Positions 1 through 6,816 of a DNA stretch of 64,000 bases are shown here, piece after piece; within the stretch, counting starts at the first letter, position 1; every line of letters starts with the position of its first letter. The DNA comes from UBA5066 sp046331465 (GTDB lineage: Bacteria; Acidobacteriota; Thermoanaerobaculia; UBA5066): NCBI GenBank assembly GCA_046331465.1, contig JAXLQV010000001.1:496001-560000 (forward strand), given 5' to 3'. The notes beneath the pieces were generated by a model. That model did not search any database. It had not been told where the DNA came from and was given only the letters and a program-made list of their open reading frames with translations. A program made the translations under genes and the position numbers.

Positions 1-177
1 GAACGCCCCCAGCGTGATCTTCGCGGTGCCGGTGAGCCCCGGCTGGACGCTTCCCCAGGGGAAGGGAGCGGCGAGGACGTAGGCGACGAGGAGGCCGAGG
101 GCGATGCGCCGTGGCCAGGCGCCCGCGAAGGCGTCCGCGAGGAAGGCCCGGGGGTCGATTCGGCTCCGGCTCGGCAT
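1..177 (-). CDS. N-terminus of an O-antigen-ligase-like membrane protein (partial)
   Basis: The ATG at 177 opens a frame that runs off the window edge; 59 codons are visible. The visible part has a basic start (MPSRSRIDPR) and then a hydrophobic segment (ALGLLVAYVLAAPFPWGSV) that looks like a first transmembrane helix. The 'P-G-S-V-Q-P-G' turn after the first helix is seen in O-antigen ligase/polymerase-type proteins, so that is the suggested family, but the diagnostic region lies outside the window. A TATGAT box (complement of 190-195) lies 12 nt before the start and could be its -10 element. It is divergent from the exported protein starting near 275. Confidence 0.45.
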   Translation of the reverse strand, partial: MPSRSRIDPRAFLADAFAGAWPRRIALGLLVAYVLAAPFPWGSVQPGLTGTAKITLGAF

Positions 178-274
178 CGGGGCGCGAGGATCATAGTCGG
201 CGCATCAAACCCGCTCCATTGACGCACTTGGGACTCGGAGATACCCTCTTTTCGGAGGTCTGCGGAGGTTGACC

Positions 275-940
275 GTGTGCCGGGTCCATGCGAGCGTGTT
301 CGTGCTGGGGGCGTTCCTGGCCTCGACGCAGGCTTCTCTCGCGGCGCCTCTTCAGGTCGCCTCTCCCAGGATCTCGGCGGTCCCCGTGGGAGGGAACGCC
401 CGGATCACGGCGACGGTCCCGCCCGGCTCGACCGTCTCGTCGGCCCGGGTCTACTTCAACGCCGAGAACGAGAAGGTCGAGTACTACCTCGAGATGGTCC
501 GGGGCGACGCCGGCTCCTTCTGGGCGATCCTTCCGATCCCGAAGTCCGAGACGAAGGCGGTCCAGTACCGGGTCGTCCTCCGCGACGCGGAAGGGAAGGA
601 GTCCGCCGTGCCGCGCGAGCGCGTTCCCGTCGCCGGCTCCAGCGAGCCGCCGCTGACGGAGGCGGAGCAGCGCTACGCGAAGAACCTCGTCATCGGCATC
701 ACCGACGCGTCGGTCCCCCTCCTGCCGGAGGGCTTCGAGTGTTACGGCGTGGTCAGCGCGATCAACGTGCGGGGCGAGCTGATCCCGAACGAAGTCTGCC
801 GGAAGACCATCATTCCGCCGGCGCTCTGGGTCGGCGCGGGAACGGCGGCTGCGGTCGCGGGAGCCGTCATCGTCCGAAGCGGCGGCGAGAAGCAGCCCGT
901 CTCGCCCTCCCGTCCGTCGCCCACCCCGCCCGCTCCCTGA
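275..940 (+). CDS. Exported protein of unknown function with C-terminal membrane anchor
   Basis: I do not recognise a named family. The N-terminus carries a signal peptide (hydrophobic VFVLGAFLASTQASLAAP). A beta-rich middle, about residues 30-110, resembles an Ig-like or fibronectin-like fold (pattern G..A.ITA.VP.G...S.RVYF and VQYRVVLRDAEGKES). A hydrophobic helix near residues 185-205 is followed by a basic, Pro-rich tail. The GTG at 275 is preferred over the in-frame TTG at 269 because GGAGG at 264-268 sits 6 nt before the GTG but directly against the TTG. It is followed after 20 bp by another exported protein in the same direction, so the two are probably co-transcribed. Role unknown; perhaps envelope-associated. 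Confidence 0.6.
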   Translation: MCRVHASVFVLGAFLASTQASLAAPLQVASPRISAVPVGGNARITATVPPGSTVSSARVYFNAENEKVEYYLEMVRGDAGSFWAILPIPKSETKAVQYRVVLRDAEGKESAVPRERVPVAGSSEPPLTEAEQRYAKNLVIGITDASVPLLPEGFECYGVVSAINVRGELIPNEVCRKTIIPPALWVGAGTAAAVAGAVIVRSGGEKQPVSPSRPSPTPPAP

Positions 941-960
941 CGACGCCGCGGCGTCCGCGC

Positions 961-1737
961 ATGAGGAAGTCGATCGCCGCCCTGCTCGTCGCCGCGGCCG
1001 TGGCGTGGCTGCCGGGCCGGGCCGCCGCCGCCGACGACTTCTACCAGATGCGCCTCGAGGAGGGACGGATCGCTTACCAGACGGGGAGCGGCGTCGAGGC
1101 CGTGAACCTCCTCCGGATCGCCTGCTTCGGGCTGATGGACCAGCCGCGGCTCCTCTCCGAGGGGCTCGTCTGGCTCGTCCTCGCCCAGCAGAAGCTGGAT
1201 CGCCTCGCGGACGCGGACGCCACCCTGCGCCGGTTCCTCGACGTCGAGAAGCGATTCGGCACGTACTCGAAGGCCTCGCTTCCGGCGGAGACGAGGAAGG
1301 AATTCGACCGGACCCTCCTGCGCAGGATTCCCCCGGACGCCCTGCGGGCCGTCCCGTCCCTGGCGTCGCTCGTCGAGCCCGGGAGCGCGCTCGCAGCGCC
1401 GCCCGTCGCGCCGCCGGTCGCGCCCCCGGCGGTGAAGGTGTCCCCAGCCCCGATCCCGACGCCGTCCCCGGCGCCTGCCGCGACGCCGGAAGACCGGGAC
1501 GCCCGCAAGAACCGCCTCGAGGCCGCCTGCATGTCGAGAGACTGGAAGACGGTCGTGGCCGAGGCGAAGGCGCTCTCCCCGTTCCGGGACGGCGAGGAGC
1601 CGTCGATGTTCTACGCGGCCGTCGGCCTCTTCGAGACCGGAGACGTGGCGACGGCGCGACCGCTCATGGAAAAGGCAAAGCCCCGGATCGCGGCGACTCC
1701 TTTCGTGACGTTCTACCTCGACAAGGTGCTTCGTTGA
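961..1737 (+). CDS. Exported TPR-like, Pro-rich protein of unknown function
   Basis: A 258-residue protein with a signal peptide (MRKSIAALLVAAAVAWLPG, Ala-rich cleavage region). Residues ~25-125 are alpha-helical and resemble tetratricopeptide pairs: an 'R..G...Y..G...EA...L' start and an 'A...L..FL..E' repeat. A Pro/Ala linker (about 140-175) leads to a second helical pair (DWKTVVAEAKAL...GDVATARPLMEKA) that again looks like a TPR. Such repeat proteins bind partners rather than catalyse. It lies between an exported protein 20 bp upstream and an OmpA-type lipoprotein 56 bp downstream; the three may be a small envelope operon. No enzyme motif is visible. Confidence 0.6.
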   Translation: MRKSIAALLVAAAVAWLPGRAAAADDFYQMRLEEGRIAYQTGSGVEAVNLLRIACFGLMDQPRLLSEGLVWLVLAQQKLDRLADADATLRRFLDVEKRFGTYSKASLPAETRKEFDRTLLRRIPPDALRAVPSLASLVEPGSALAAPPVAPPVAPPAVKVSPAPIPTPSPAPAATPEDRDARKNRLEAACMSRDWKTVVAEAKALSPFRDGEEPSMFYAAVGLFETGDVATARPLMEKAKPRIAATPFVTFYLDKVLR

Positions 1738-1793
1738 AGGGTGCTCCGGCCTCGGCGGCCCGGCTGCCCTCGGCGAGCAGGAAGGGAAGCAGC

Positions 1794-2702
1794 ATGCGTC
1801 TCTCGGACCGGTTCGCCCGGGCTCTCCTCGTCGCGTGCGTCCTCGCGGGAGTGGGCGCCACGGGCTGCGTCTCGACGGTGAACGAGGAGAGCAAGGCGCA
1901 TCCGAACGACCCGGAGTACCGCGACCGTCTCGACGAGGTGGGGCGCATCTACGAGTCGAGGGACGTGGAGAAGATCCTCGCCCTCTACGCCGGCGACACC
2001 TATTCGCTCTCGTTCGACCAGACGATCGCGTTCGACTCGGGCGCGACGGACCACCGCGGGACGCTGGAGACGCTCCTGAAGGGGGTCGAGAACCTGAAGG
2101 TCGCCTGGGCCCCGGACGTGACGGTCGACCGGACCTCCCAGCACGTGTGGACGACCCGTCACTTCGTCGCGACGGCGACGCTGAAATCGGGCGAGGTGCG
2201 GGAGGTTTCGGGCTGGCACAGCGCCATCTGGTCGCAGCGGGAGGGGAAGTGGCTCATCGAGTACGAGCACTTCCAGGGAGACACGAAGCTCGTCTCCGCG
2301 CCACCCCCCCCGCCGCCCCCGGTCGTCGCGCCGCCGGCCCCGGCGCCTGCCGGGGAGACGTTCCCCGACATCTTCTTCGACTACGACAAGTGGAACATCC
2401 GGCCCGACCAGCTCGCGAGCATCACGATCGTCCTCGACTACCTGAAGAAGTACCCGATGACGGAGATGACGATTGAGGGACACTGCGACGAGCGGGGCTC
2501 CGTCCGCTACAACATCGACCTCGGCCAGCGGCGCGCGGACACGACGAAGGCCTGGCTCGTGAGCCAGGGGATCGCGGCGGAGCGACTCCGGACAATCTCC
2601 TTCGGAAAGAGCCGGCCGTTCGAGATGGGCCGATCGCAGGAGGCGTGGCAGTCGAACCGGCGGTCGCACTTCGTCGTCACGAAGGGGCCGCAGCAGCCGT
2701 AG
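1794..2702 (+). CDS. OmpA/Pal-type lipoprotein with N-terminal NTF2-like domain
   Basis: A 302-residue protein. The signal sequence ends in a lipobox-like GATGC (Cys near residue 25), so it is probably lipidated. Residues ~40-165 fit a SnoaL/DUF4440 NTF2-like fold (RIYESRDVEKILALYAGD... and W..REGKWLIEYEHF). A Pro-rich linker with eight consecutive prolines follows. Residues ~190-300 form an OmpA_C peptidoglycan-binding domain with the typical FFDYDKWNIRPD start, the IEGHCDERG loop and the NRRS end. The likely role is linking the outer membrane to peptidoglycan. Fusion of an NTF2-like domain to a Pal-like domain is uncommon. A purine-rich stretch (AGGAAGGGAAG) precedes the ATG. Confidence 0.85.
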   Translation: MRLSDRFARALLVACVLAGVGATGCVSTVNEESKAHPNDPEYRDRLDEVGRIYESRDVEKILALYAGDTYSLSFDQTIAFDSGATDHRGTLETLLKGVENLKVAWAPDVTVDRTSQHVWTTRHFVATATLKSGEVREVSGWHSAIWSQREGKWLIEYEHFQGDTKLVSAPPPPPPPVVAPPAPAPAGETFPDIFFDYDKWNIRPDQLASITIVLDYLKKYPMTEMTIEGHCDERGSVRYNIDLGQRRADTTKAWLVSQGIAAERLRTISFGKSRPFEMGRSQEAWQSNRRSHFVVTKGPQQP

Positions 2703-2717
2703 GGGCTCAGGGAAGAA

Positions 2718-2993
2718 GTGCCGGCCTCGGTCGTTCCCCTCTGCGACGGCGGAGCCGTGGTCGTCGACGACGAGACCCTCGCCGGCGCCGTCCTCAACCC
2801 GGTCGGGGCGCTCGTCTACACGCGGATGGCCGCGGGCGAGACGGAGATCGCCGCGCTCGTCGCGGCGGTCGCCGCCGAGTTCGACGCCCCGCTCGAGCAG
2901 ATCGAGGCCGACGTGAAGACCTTCGTCGATTCCCTCGCCGGGTCTCCCCTTTTGGGGTCTGGTCTGCACTCTACACTCTACGGGAATACGTAG
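2718..2993 (+). CDS. PqqD-like peptide-binding protein, C-terminus ending in a palindromic repeat
   Basis: A 91-residue PqqD-family (RiPP recognition element-like) protein. The winged-helix pattern is visible: an initial strand pair (VVDDETLAGAVLN), then G.LVY..M..GETE..ALV.AV.AEFD....QIEADV..FV.SL. PqqD domains bind the leader of a ribosomal peptide and hand it to a radical SAM enzyme. The last ~10 residues (GSGLHSTLYG) are encoded by the palindromic repeat at 2954-3017, so the native C-terminus has been replaced or extended. It starts with GTG 15 nt after the OmpA gene (GGGAAGAA just upstream). A second PqqD-like gene lies 2 kb downstream beside the radical SAM gene, so this copy may be redundant or serve another peptide. 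Confidence 0.7.
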   Translation: MPASVVPLCDGGAVVVDDETLAGAVLNPVGALVYTRMAAGETEIAALVAAVAAEFDAPLEQIEADVKTFVDSLAGSPLLGSGLHSTLYGNT

Positions 2994-3017
2994 AGTGTAG
3001 AGTGCAGACCAGACCCC
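2954..3017. repeat. Palindromic repeat, copy 1 (29-bp arms, 6-nt loop)
   Basis: Left arm 2954-2982 begins GGGGTCTGGTCTGCACTC; right arm 2989-3017 is its perfect reverse complement; loop GGAATA. The same arms recur at 19250-19313, and one arm alone at 19386-19413. It lies between convergent genes: the PqqD frame ends inside it and the minus-strand nucleotidyltransferase ends 2 bp beyond it. It could fold as a strong hairpin in RNA from either strand (a bidirectional terminator), but there is no long T-run, so a REP/MITE-like dispersed element is the better description. Confidence 0.9.
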
Positions 3018-3019
3018 TC

Positions 3020-4228
3020 CTATTTTCGCGCGGCGAGGGTGTAGCGGAGGAGCTTGCCGGCGAGGTGGAAGGGGCGGAGGGCGAGCGCGAGGGCGTAGGT
3101 CAGCGGGTTCTTCGCGCCGTAGAGGTTTCGCGCCTGGGCCGGGGTGATCGCGAGCGCGTGCCAGGCGCTTGCGAGGAGGCCGGCGAGGCCTTCCCGCTCC
3201 GACGGGTGGGCGACGACGGAGCGGAGGCGGAGGGAGGCGGCGTAGTCGGGGTCGAGCGCGCCGCGGACGAGGTGGGCGAGAAGCCGCGCCTCGGGCGAGT
3301 CGGGCCGGGCGAGGACCTCCTTCGCGCCTTCGGCGGCGAGGAGCGCCGGGAGCGCCCAGGCGGCCCGGGCGTCGTTCGCGTTCACGGTCTCCGCGACGAG
3401 CGGGAGCGCCTCGGCGAGCAGGGCGTCGCCGGCGGATCGCCGCAGGTCGTCGAGGTCGGCGAGGAGCTTCCACGGCGGGTAGGCCTGCGGCTCGAGACCG
3501 TGCTGGAAGAGGCCGTGGGCGAGGGCGTGAGCGAGGAGGACGTGAGGGCGGGGGAGGAGGAGCCCCGGCTCGCCTGGCGAGGCCGCCGTCGCGAGGCCGT
3601 GCCCCACGAGATCTTCGAGGCTCGCGTCGCGGCGGCCGGGCTCCACCCGGACTCCCGGGACGGACCGGTGCAGCTCGAGCATCCCGGCCTCGCGGTGGAC
3701 GAGCGGGCGGTGCTGGTGCTCGTAGGCGGGAGCGGTGGAGAGCTCGACGCCGACCCCCGCGAGCGCCTCGATGAGCCGGGCCGCATCGGCGTCCGCGACG
3801 AGGACGTCGGCGTCGACCGCGCCGCGCGCGGCCGGGCTCGAGACGCCCGAGAGGCAGAGCGCCGCGTGCTTCAGCGCGACGACGGGAATCCCGAGCCCGG
3901 ATGCGACGTCGCCGACGAGGCGCGCGAGCGCGACGAGCTTCGCCGAGGCGAGCGCAGACTCGCGGTAGGCCGCGAGAGCGTCCTCCGCGGCGTCGCGACC
4001 GAGCTCGGCGGCGAGGCGATCCGGACCGAGGGCGTGGACGATGCGCGGGAGGAGACCGAGGCGCAGGCCCGTCGCCACCGCGTCCCGCCCGTCGAGCGGG
4101 GCCTCCCAGGGACTCGCGTCGCGGCCGAAGGCGCGGGCGAGCACCCACTCGAGCTCAGCCGAAACCCACAGGCCTTCGGCCGGGGTACCGACGCTGCGGG
4201 GGCCGCTCGGGACGTGGGGCGCGCTCAC
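3020..4228 (-). CDS. NTP_transf_5-type nucleotidyltransferase family protein
   Basis: A 402-residue protein that fits the uncharacterised nucleotidyltransferase family (NTP_transf_5, PF14907). Diagnostic features are VVALKHAALCL around Lys120, followed by ARGAVDADVLV with the D-x-D pair at Asp139/Asp141, and a later family-like stretch (AYEHQHRPLVHREAGMLELHRSV). In known genomes this family accompanies PqqD, HprK-like kinases and peptide-modifying or exopolysaccharide loci, including phosphorylated lasso peptides; its exact reaction is not established. The GTG start has TAGCCT (4236-4241, minus strand) 7 nt upstream, which suggests a leaderless transcript, divergent from the S26-type gene at 4282. 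Confidence 0.75.
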   Translation of the reverse strand: MSAPHVPSGPRSVGTPAEGLWVSAELEWVLARAFGRDASPWEAPLDGRDAVATGLRLGLLPRIVHALGPDRLAAELGRDAAEDALAAYRESALASAKLVALARLVGDVASGLGIPVVALKHAALCLSGVSSPAARGAVDADVLVADADAARLIEALAGVGVELSTAPAYEHQHRPLVHREAGMLELHRSVPGVRVEPGRRDASLEDLVGHGLATAASPGEPGLLLPRPHVLLAHALAHGLFQHGLEPQAYPPWKLLADLDDLRRSAGDALLAEALPLVAETVNANDARAAWALPALLAAEGAKEVLARPDSPEARLLAHLVRGALDPDYAASLRLRSVVAHPSEREGLAGLLASAWHALAITPAQARNLYGAKNPLTYALALALRPFHLAGKLLRYTLAARK

Positions 4229-4235
4229 CGCGGCG

Positions 4236-4241
4236 AGGCTA
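4236..4241 (-). promoter_or_regulatory. -10-like box TAGCCT, 7 nt before a GTG start
   Basis: On the minus strand TAGCCT lies 7 nt upstream of the nucleotidyltransferase GTG at 4228, so transcription would begin at or next to the start codon. No convincing -35 hexamer and no Shine-Dalgarno are visible. It pairs with the divergent box at 4269-4274. Confidence 0.45.
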
Positions 4242-4268
4242 CCGCAGCGGGCCTGCGGGGCGCCTTGC

Positions 4269-4274
4269 TAGCAT
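4269..4274 (+). promoter_or_regulatory. -10-like box TAGCAT, 7 nt before a GTG start
   Basis: TAGCAT lies 7 nt upstream of the GTG at 4282. The spacing matches a leaderless transcript and no Shine-Dalgarno is present. The identical hexamer lies before the genes at 4956 and 37681. Confidence 0.5.
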
Positions 4275-4281
4275 CCCGGCC

Positions 4282-4857
4282 GTGAAGGTCCCGGAGCCTC
4301 TCGCTTCCCCTCGCGCGCAGAGCGGAGAGGCCCCGCCGGCTCCCGCGTCTCCCGGCCGGCGGCCGGTTGCCCTCGGGCGCCGGGAGAGCGCGGAGCTCCT
4401 CCGCGAGCTGACGTCGCGGGGCCTCTCGGTCACCCTCCCCGTCAAGGGGTCGAGCATGCACCCCGCCCTCCGGAGCGGGGACGTCGTGACTATCGCGCCG
4501 ACCCTCGGCGCCCCGGTTCCCGTCGGCGCCGTCGTCGCGGCGGAGGCCCCGGGGGGCGGCGGCCTCGTCGTCCACCGCGTCGTCGGGCGGTCGGAGGCCG
4601 CCCTCCTCCTCCGGGGCGACAACGCGGAGCGCGCCGACGGCACCGTGCCCGAGGGCTCCGTCCTTGGCGTCGTCGTCCGCGTCGAGCGGAACGGACGGCT
4701 CGTGAGGCCGGGGCCGGTCAGTCTCCGCCTGCCGTTCGCGGCGCTCGTGCGCGTTGGAGGCGTCCGGCGCCTGAACCGGCTCAAGGGGCGGGCCCGCGCC
4801 TTCGTCCCGAGCGCGATTCTGGCGTGGCGGGAACGTCGGCGGGAGCGCGAACACTGA
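4282..4857 (+). CDS. S24/S26 (signal peptidase-like) family protein
   Basis: A 191-residue protein with the S26 fold signature: VKGSSMHPAL (Ser58 before Met59 as probable nucleophile), RSGDVV, then LVVHRVVG (His98) and LLLRGDN. The Ser plus His arrangement resembles SipW/archaeal-type peptidases rather than the Ser-Lys dyad of LepB. There is no clear membrane helix, so it may be cytoplasmic or bound through partners. Small S24/S26 proteins like this are often found beside PqqD, HprK-like and radical SAM genes, where a leader-removing role is suspected but unproven. It lies 98 bp upstream of the PqqD gene. The GTG is chosen from the -10-like box 7 nt upstream; the Pro/Ala-rich first 30 residues could instead mean a later start. 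Confidence 0.65.
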   Translation: MKVPEPLASPRAQSGEAPPAPASPGRRPVALGRRESAELLRELTSRGLSVTLPVKGSSMHPALRSGDVVTIAPTLGAPVPVGAVVAAEAPGGGGLVVHRVVGRSEAALLLRGDNAERADGTVPEGSVLGVVVRVERNGRLVRPGPVSLRLPFAALVRVGGVRRLNRLKGRARAFVPSAILAWRERRREREH

Positions 4858-4941
4858 GCGGCACGGAGCACCCCGGAGGTCGCCGCCTGCGCCTTGCCGC
4901 TCGAGGAGGCGGGGGCTCGCAGATAGACGCACGTCGCGTGT

Positions 4942-4947
4942 TAGCAT
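4942..4947 (+). promoter_or_regulatory. -10-like box TAGCAT, 8 nt before the PqqD GTG
   Basis: TAGCAT (within TTAGCATGAA) ends 8 nt before the GTG at 4956. It would give the PqqD-radical SAM-precursor-kinase unit its own promoter with an essentially leaderless first gene. Confidence 0.5.
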
Positions 4948-4955
4948 GAATCGTC

Positions 4956-5264
4956 GTGGCGGCCGGTCCTGCGTCCCAGCCTGTTCGTTTCCGGATCGCC
5001 GGCGACCACGCCACCCGGAAGATCGGAGACGAGACGATCGTCGTGCCGGTCCGGGCGCGGGTAGCGGACCTGGGGTCGATCTACACCTTCAACGACGTCG
5101 GCGGCGCGATCTGGTCGCTCGTCGACGGCGAGCGGAGCGTCTCCGACATCGCCCGGGAGCTGGCCGCCGAGTTCGACGTCGTGGAGGAGAGCGCACTCGC
5201 GGACGTCCGTGCCTTCCTGGCGACGCTGGAAGACGAGGGGCTCGTCGAGCCCCTCGCCGGCTGA
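4956..5264 (+). CDS. PqqD-family RiPP recognition protein
   Basis: A 102-residue stand-alone PqqD-like protein. It shows RKIGDETIVVPVRARVADLGSIYTFNDVGGAIWSLVDG, the beta-hairpin plus first helix of the family, followed by ERSVSDIARELAAEFDV and a third helix (DVRAFLATLEDEGLVEP). Members bind the leader of a precursor peptide and present it to a partner enzyme. The partner here is almost certainly the radical SAM protein that begins 9 nt after its stop and may be translationally coupled. The 61-residue precursor candidate lies 1.3 kb downstream on the same strand. Confidence 0.85.
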   Translation: MAAGPASQPVRFRIAGDHATRKIGDETIVVPVRARVADLGSIYTFNDVGGAIWSLVDGERSVSDIARELAAEFDVVEESALADVRAFLATLEDEGLVEPLAG

Positions 5265-5272
5265 GGATCGCC

Positions 5273-6544
5273 GTGGAGACCGGCACCTATTCTGCCTTCA
5301 GCTCGCGCCTTCACGGCACGGTCCGCGCCAACCGGATCCCCGTCAACGTGACGGTCGAGGTCACGCGGCGCTGCCCGCTCGCCTGCACGCACTGCTACAA
5401 CAACCTGCCGATGACGGACGTCGGCGCCCGGAAGGCAGAGCTGACCGCCGCCGAGCACCACCACCTCCTCGACGAGCTCGCCGACGCGGGATGCCTCTGG
5501 CTCCTGTACACGGGGGGAGAGGTCTTCGCGCGACCCGACTTCCTCGACATCTACACGTACGCCAAGCGCAAGGGCTTCATCGTCACGATCTTCACGAACG
5601 GCACGACGATCACGCCGCGGATCGTCGACACTCTTGTCGAGTACCGGCCGTTCAACGTCGAGGTCACTCTCTACGGGCGGACGCGCGAGACCTACGAGCG
5701 GCTCACCGGCTTCCCGGGCTCGTACGACCGTTGCATGCACGGCATCCGGCTCCTCCAGGAACGCGGCCTTCCGCTCACCGTGAAAACGGTTGCCGTGGCG
5801 GTGAACCGACACGAGATCGGCGCGATGAAGGAGTTCGTGGAGAACGACCTCGGCCTCCCGTTCCGGTTCGACGCGATGATGACGCCCCGGATCGACTGCT
5901 CGCAGAGCCCTCTCGAGGTGCGAGTTTCGCCGGAGGAGATCGTCGGCCTCGACTTTCGCGACCCCGCGCGGATGAAGGAGTGGCAGGACTTCACCTGCCA
6001 GTTCGTCGGGCCGCAGCAGGCGCCGGGGCACGAGGACGACATCTACCACTGTGGCGGCGGCGTCAACTCGTTCTCGGTGGGCCCGACGGGACTGATGAGC
6101 ATCTGCGTCCTCTCGCACCGGGACACGTTCGATCTCAGGACCGGGTCGCTCGAGGAGGGATGGCGGCACTTCCTCGCACGGGTGCGGCAGAAGAAGATCA
6201 CGAGGGTCACGAAGTGCACCGCCTGCCACCTCAAGAGCGCTTGCGGCATGTGCCCCGCGAACGCCGAGCTCGAGGCGGGAGACCCCGAGACGCCGGTCGA
6301 GTTCCTCTGCCACGTGGCGCACCTGCGCGCCGTGGCGATGGGCTGGCCCGTGGAGCCCCACGGGGAGTGCGAGTTCTGCCCGGGCGGGGCGATGCACACC
6401 GGGCTCCTCGAGGAGGCGGCCCGGCTTCGCTCCGGAGCCCCGACCACCGCGCCTGCCGCCCCGCGGGTGCTTCTGCCCGTCCTCGCCGGCGGCGGCCGGC
6501 AGGACCCCGGCGTTCGCCCTTGCGACGCCGGAGCTTCGGGTTGA
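5273..6544 (+). CDS. Radical SAM/SPASM peptide-modifying enzyme (RiPP maturase candidate)
   Basis: A 423-residue protein. The radical SAM cluster is CPLACTHC (Cys34, Cys38, Cys41), followed by a GGE SAM-binding motif (LLYTGGEVFARPDF) and a TIM-barrel core. The C-terminal part is a SPASM-like domain with clustered cysteines: YHCGGG (Cys260), SICVL, then TKCTACHLKSACGMCP and FLCHVAHL, enough for one or two auxiliary [4Fe-4S] clusters. Such enzymes install thioether or C-C crosslinks, or epimerise residues, in RiPP precursors. The GTG start has GAGG 6 nt upstream overlapping the PqqD stop region. The last ~40 residues are Pro/Ala/Gly-rich and probably disordered. The precursor begins 24 nt downstream. 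The exact modification cannot be read from sequence. Confidence 0.85.
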   Translation: METGTYSAFSSRLHGTVRANRIPVNVTVEVTRRCPLACTHCYNNLPMTDVGARKAELTAAEHHHLLDELADAGCLWLLYTGGEVFARPDFLDIYTYAKRKGFIVTIFTNGTTITPRIVDTLVEYRPFNVEVTLYGRTRETYERLTGFPGSYDRCMHGIRLLQERGLPLTVKTVAVAVNRHEIGAMKEFVENDLGLPFRFDAMMTPRIDCSQSPLEVRVSPEEIVGLDFRDPARMKEWQDFTCQFVGPQQAPGHEDDIYHCGGGVNSFSVGPTGLMSICVLSHRDTFDLRTGSLEEGWRHFLARVRQKKITRVTKCTACHLKSACGMCPANAELEAGDPETPVEFLCHVAHLRAVAMGWPVEPHGECEFCPGGAMHTGLLEEAARLRSGAPTTAPAAPRVLLPVLAGGGRQDPGVRPCDAGASG

Positions 6545-6568
6545 CGATTCGAAGGCTGGAGACGAACG

Positions 6569-6754
6569 ATGGACGAGACGCGAGAGCGCGACGCAGATCC
6601 CCGGAGGAAGAAGGCCTACGCGCCTCCGTCGGTGACGAAGGTGCCGTTGAGGCCCGAGGAGGCCGTCCTCGGCTTCTGCAAGAACGACGTGACGGCGGGG
6701 CCTCGCGGCGGCAACTGCAAGGCCGTCGGGGTCTGCTCGACAACGGGCAGCTGA
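6569..6754 (+). CDS. Putative RiPP precursor peptide (61 aa, three Cys, C-terminal Ser)
   Basis: A small gene between the radical SAM and HprK-like genes, on the same strand. Residues 1-36 look like a leader: charged and Arg/Asp-rich, then KKAYAPPSVTKVPLRPEEAVLG, the sort of P-P-x-V...L.PEE.VL motif expected to bind a PqqD-like protein. From residue 37 the composition changes to a Cys/Gly/Asn-rich core with Cys37, Cys50 and Cys56, ending CSTTGS. GGAG lies about 10 nt before the ATG. A C-terminal Ser next to an HprK-like kinase recalls paeninodin-type lasso peptides, whose terminal Ser is phosphorylated by a related kinase. Precursor status is inferred from size, position and composition; no homologue search was possible. 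Confidence 0.7.
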   Translation: MDETRERDADPRRKKAYAPPSVTKVPLRPEEAVLGFCKNDVTAGPRGGNCKAVGVCSTTGS

Positions 6755-6816
6755 GGAAACGTGGCCGCAGCCTTTCGGAGTCTCGTCGTGAAGCTGGGAC
6801 TGTTTACTCGCGCGCG

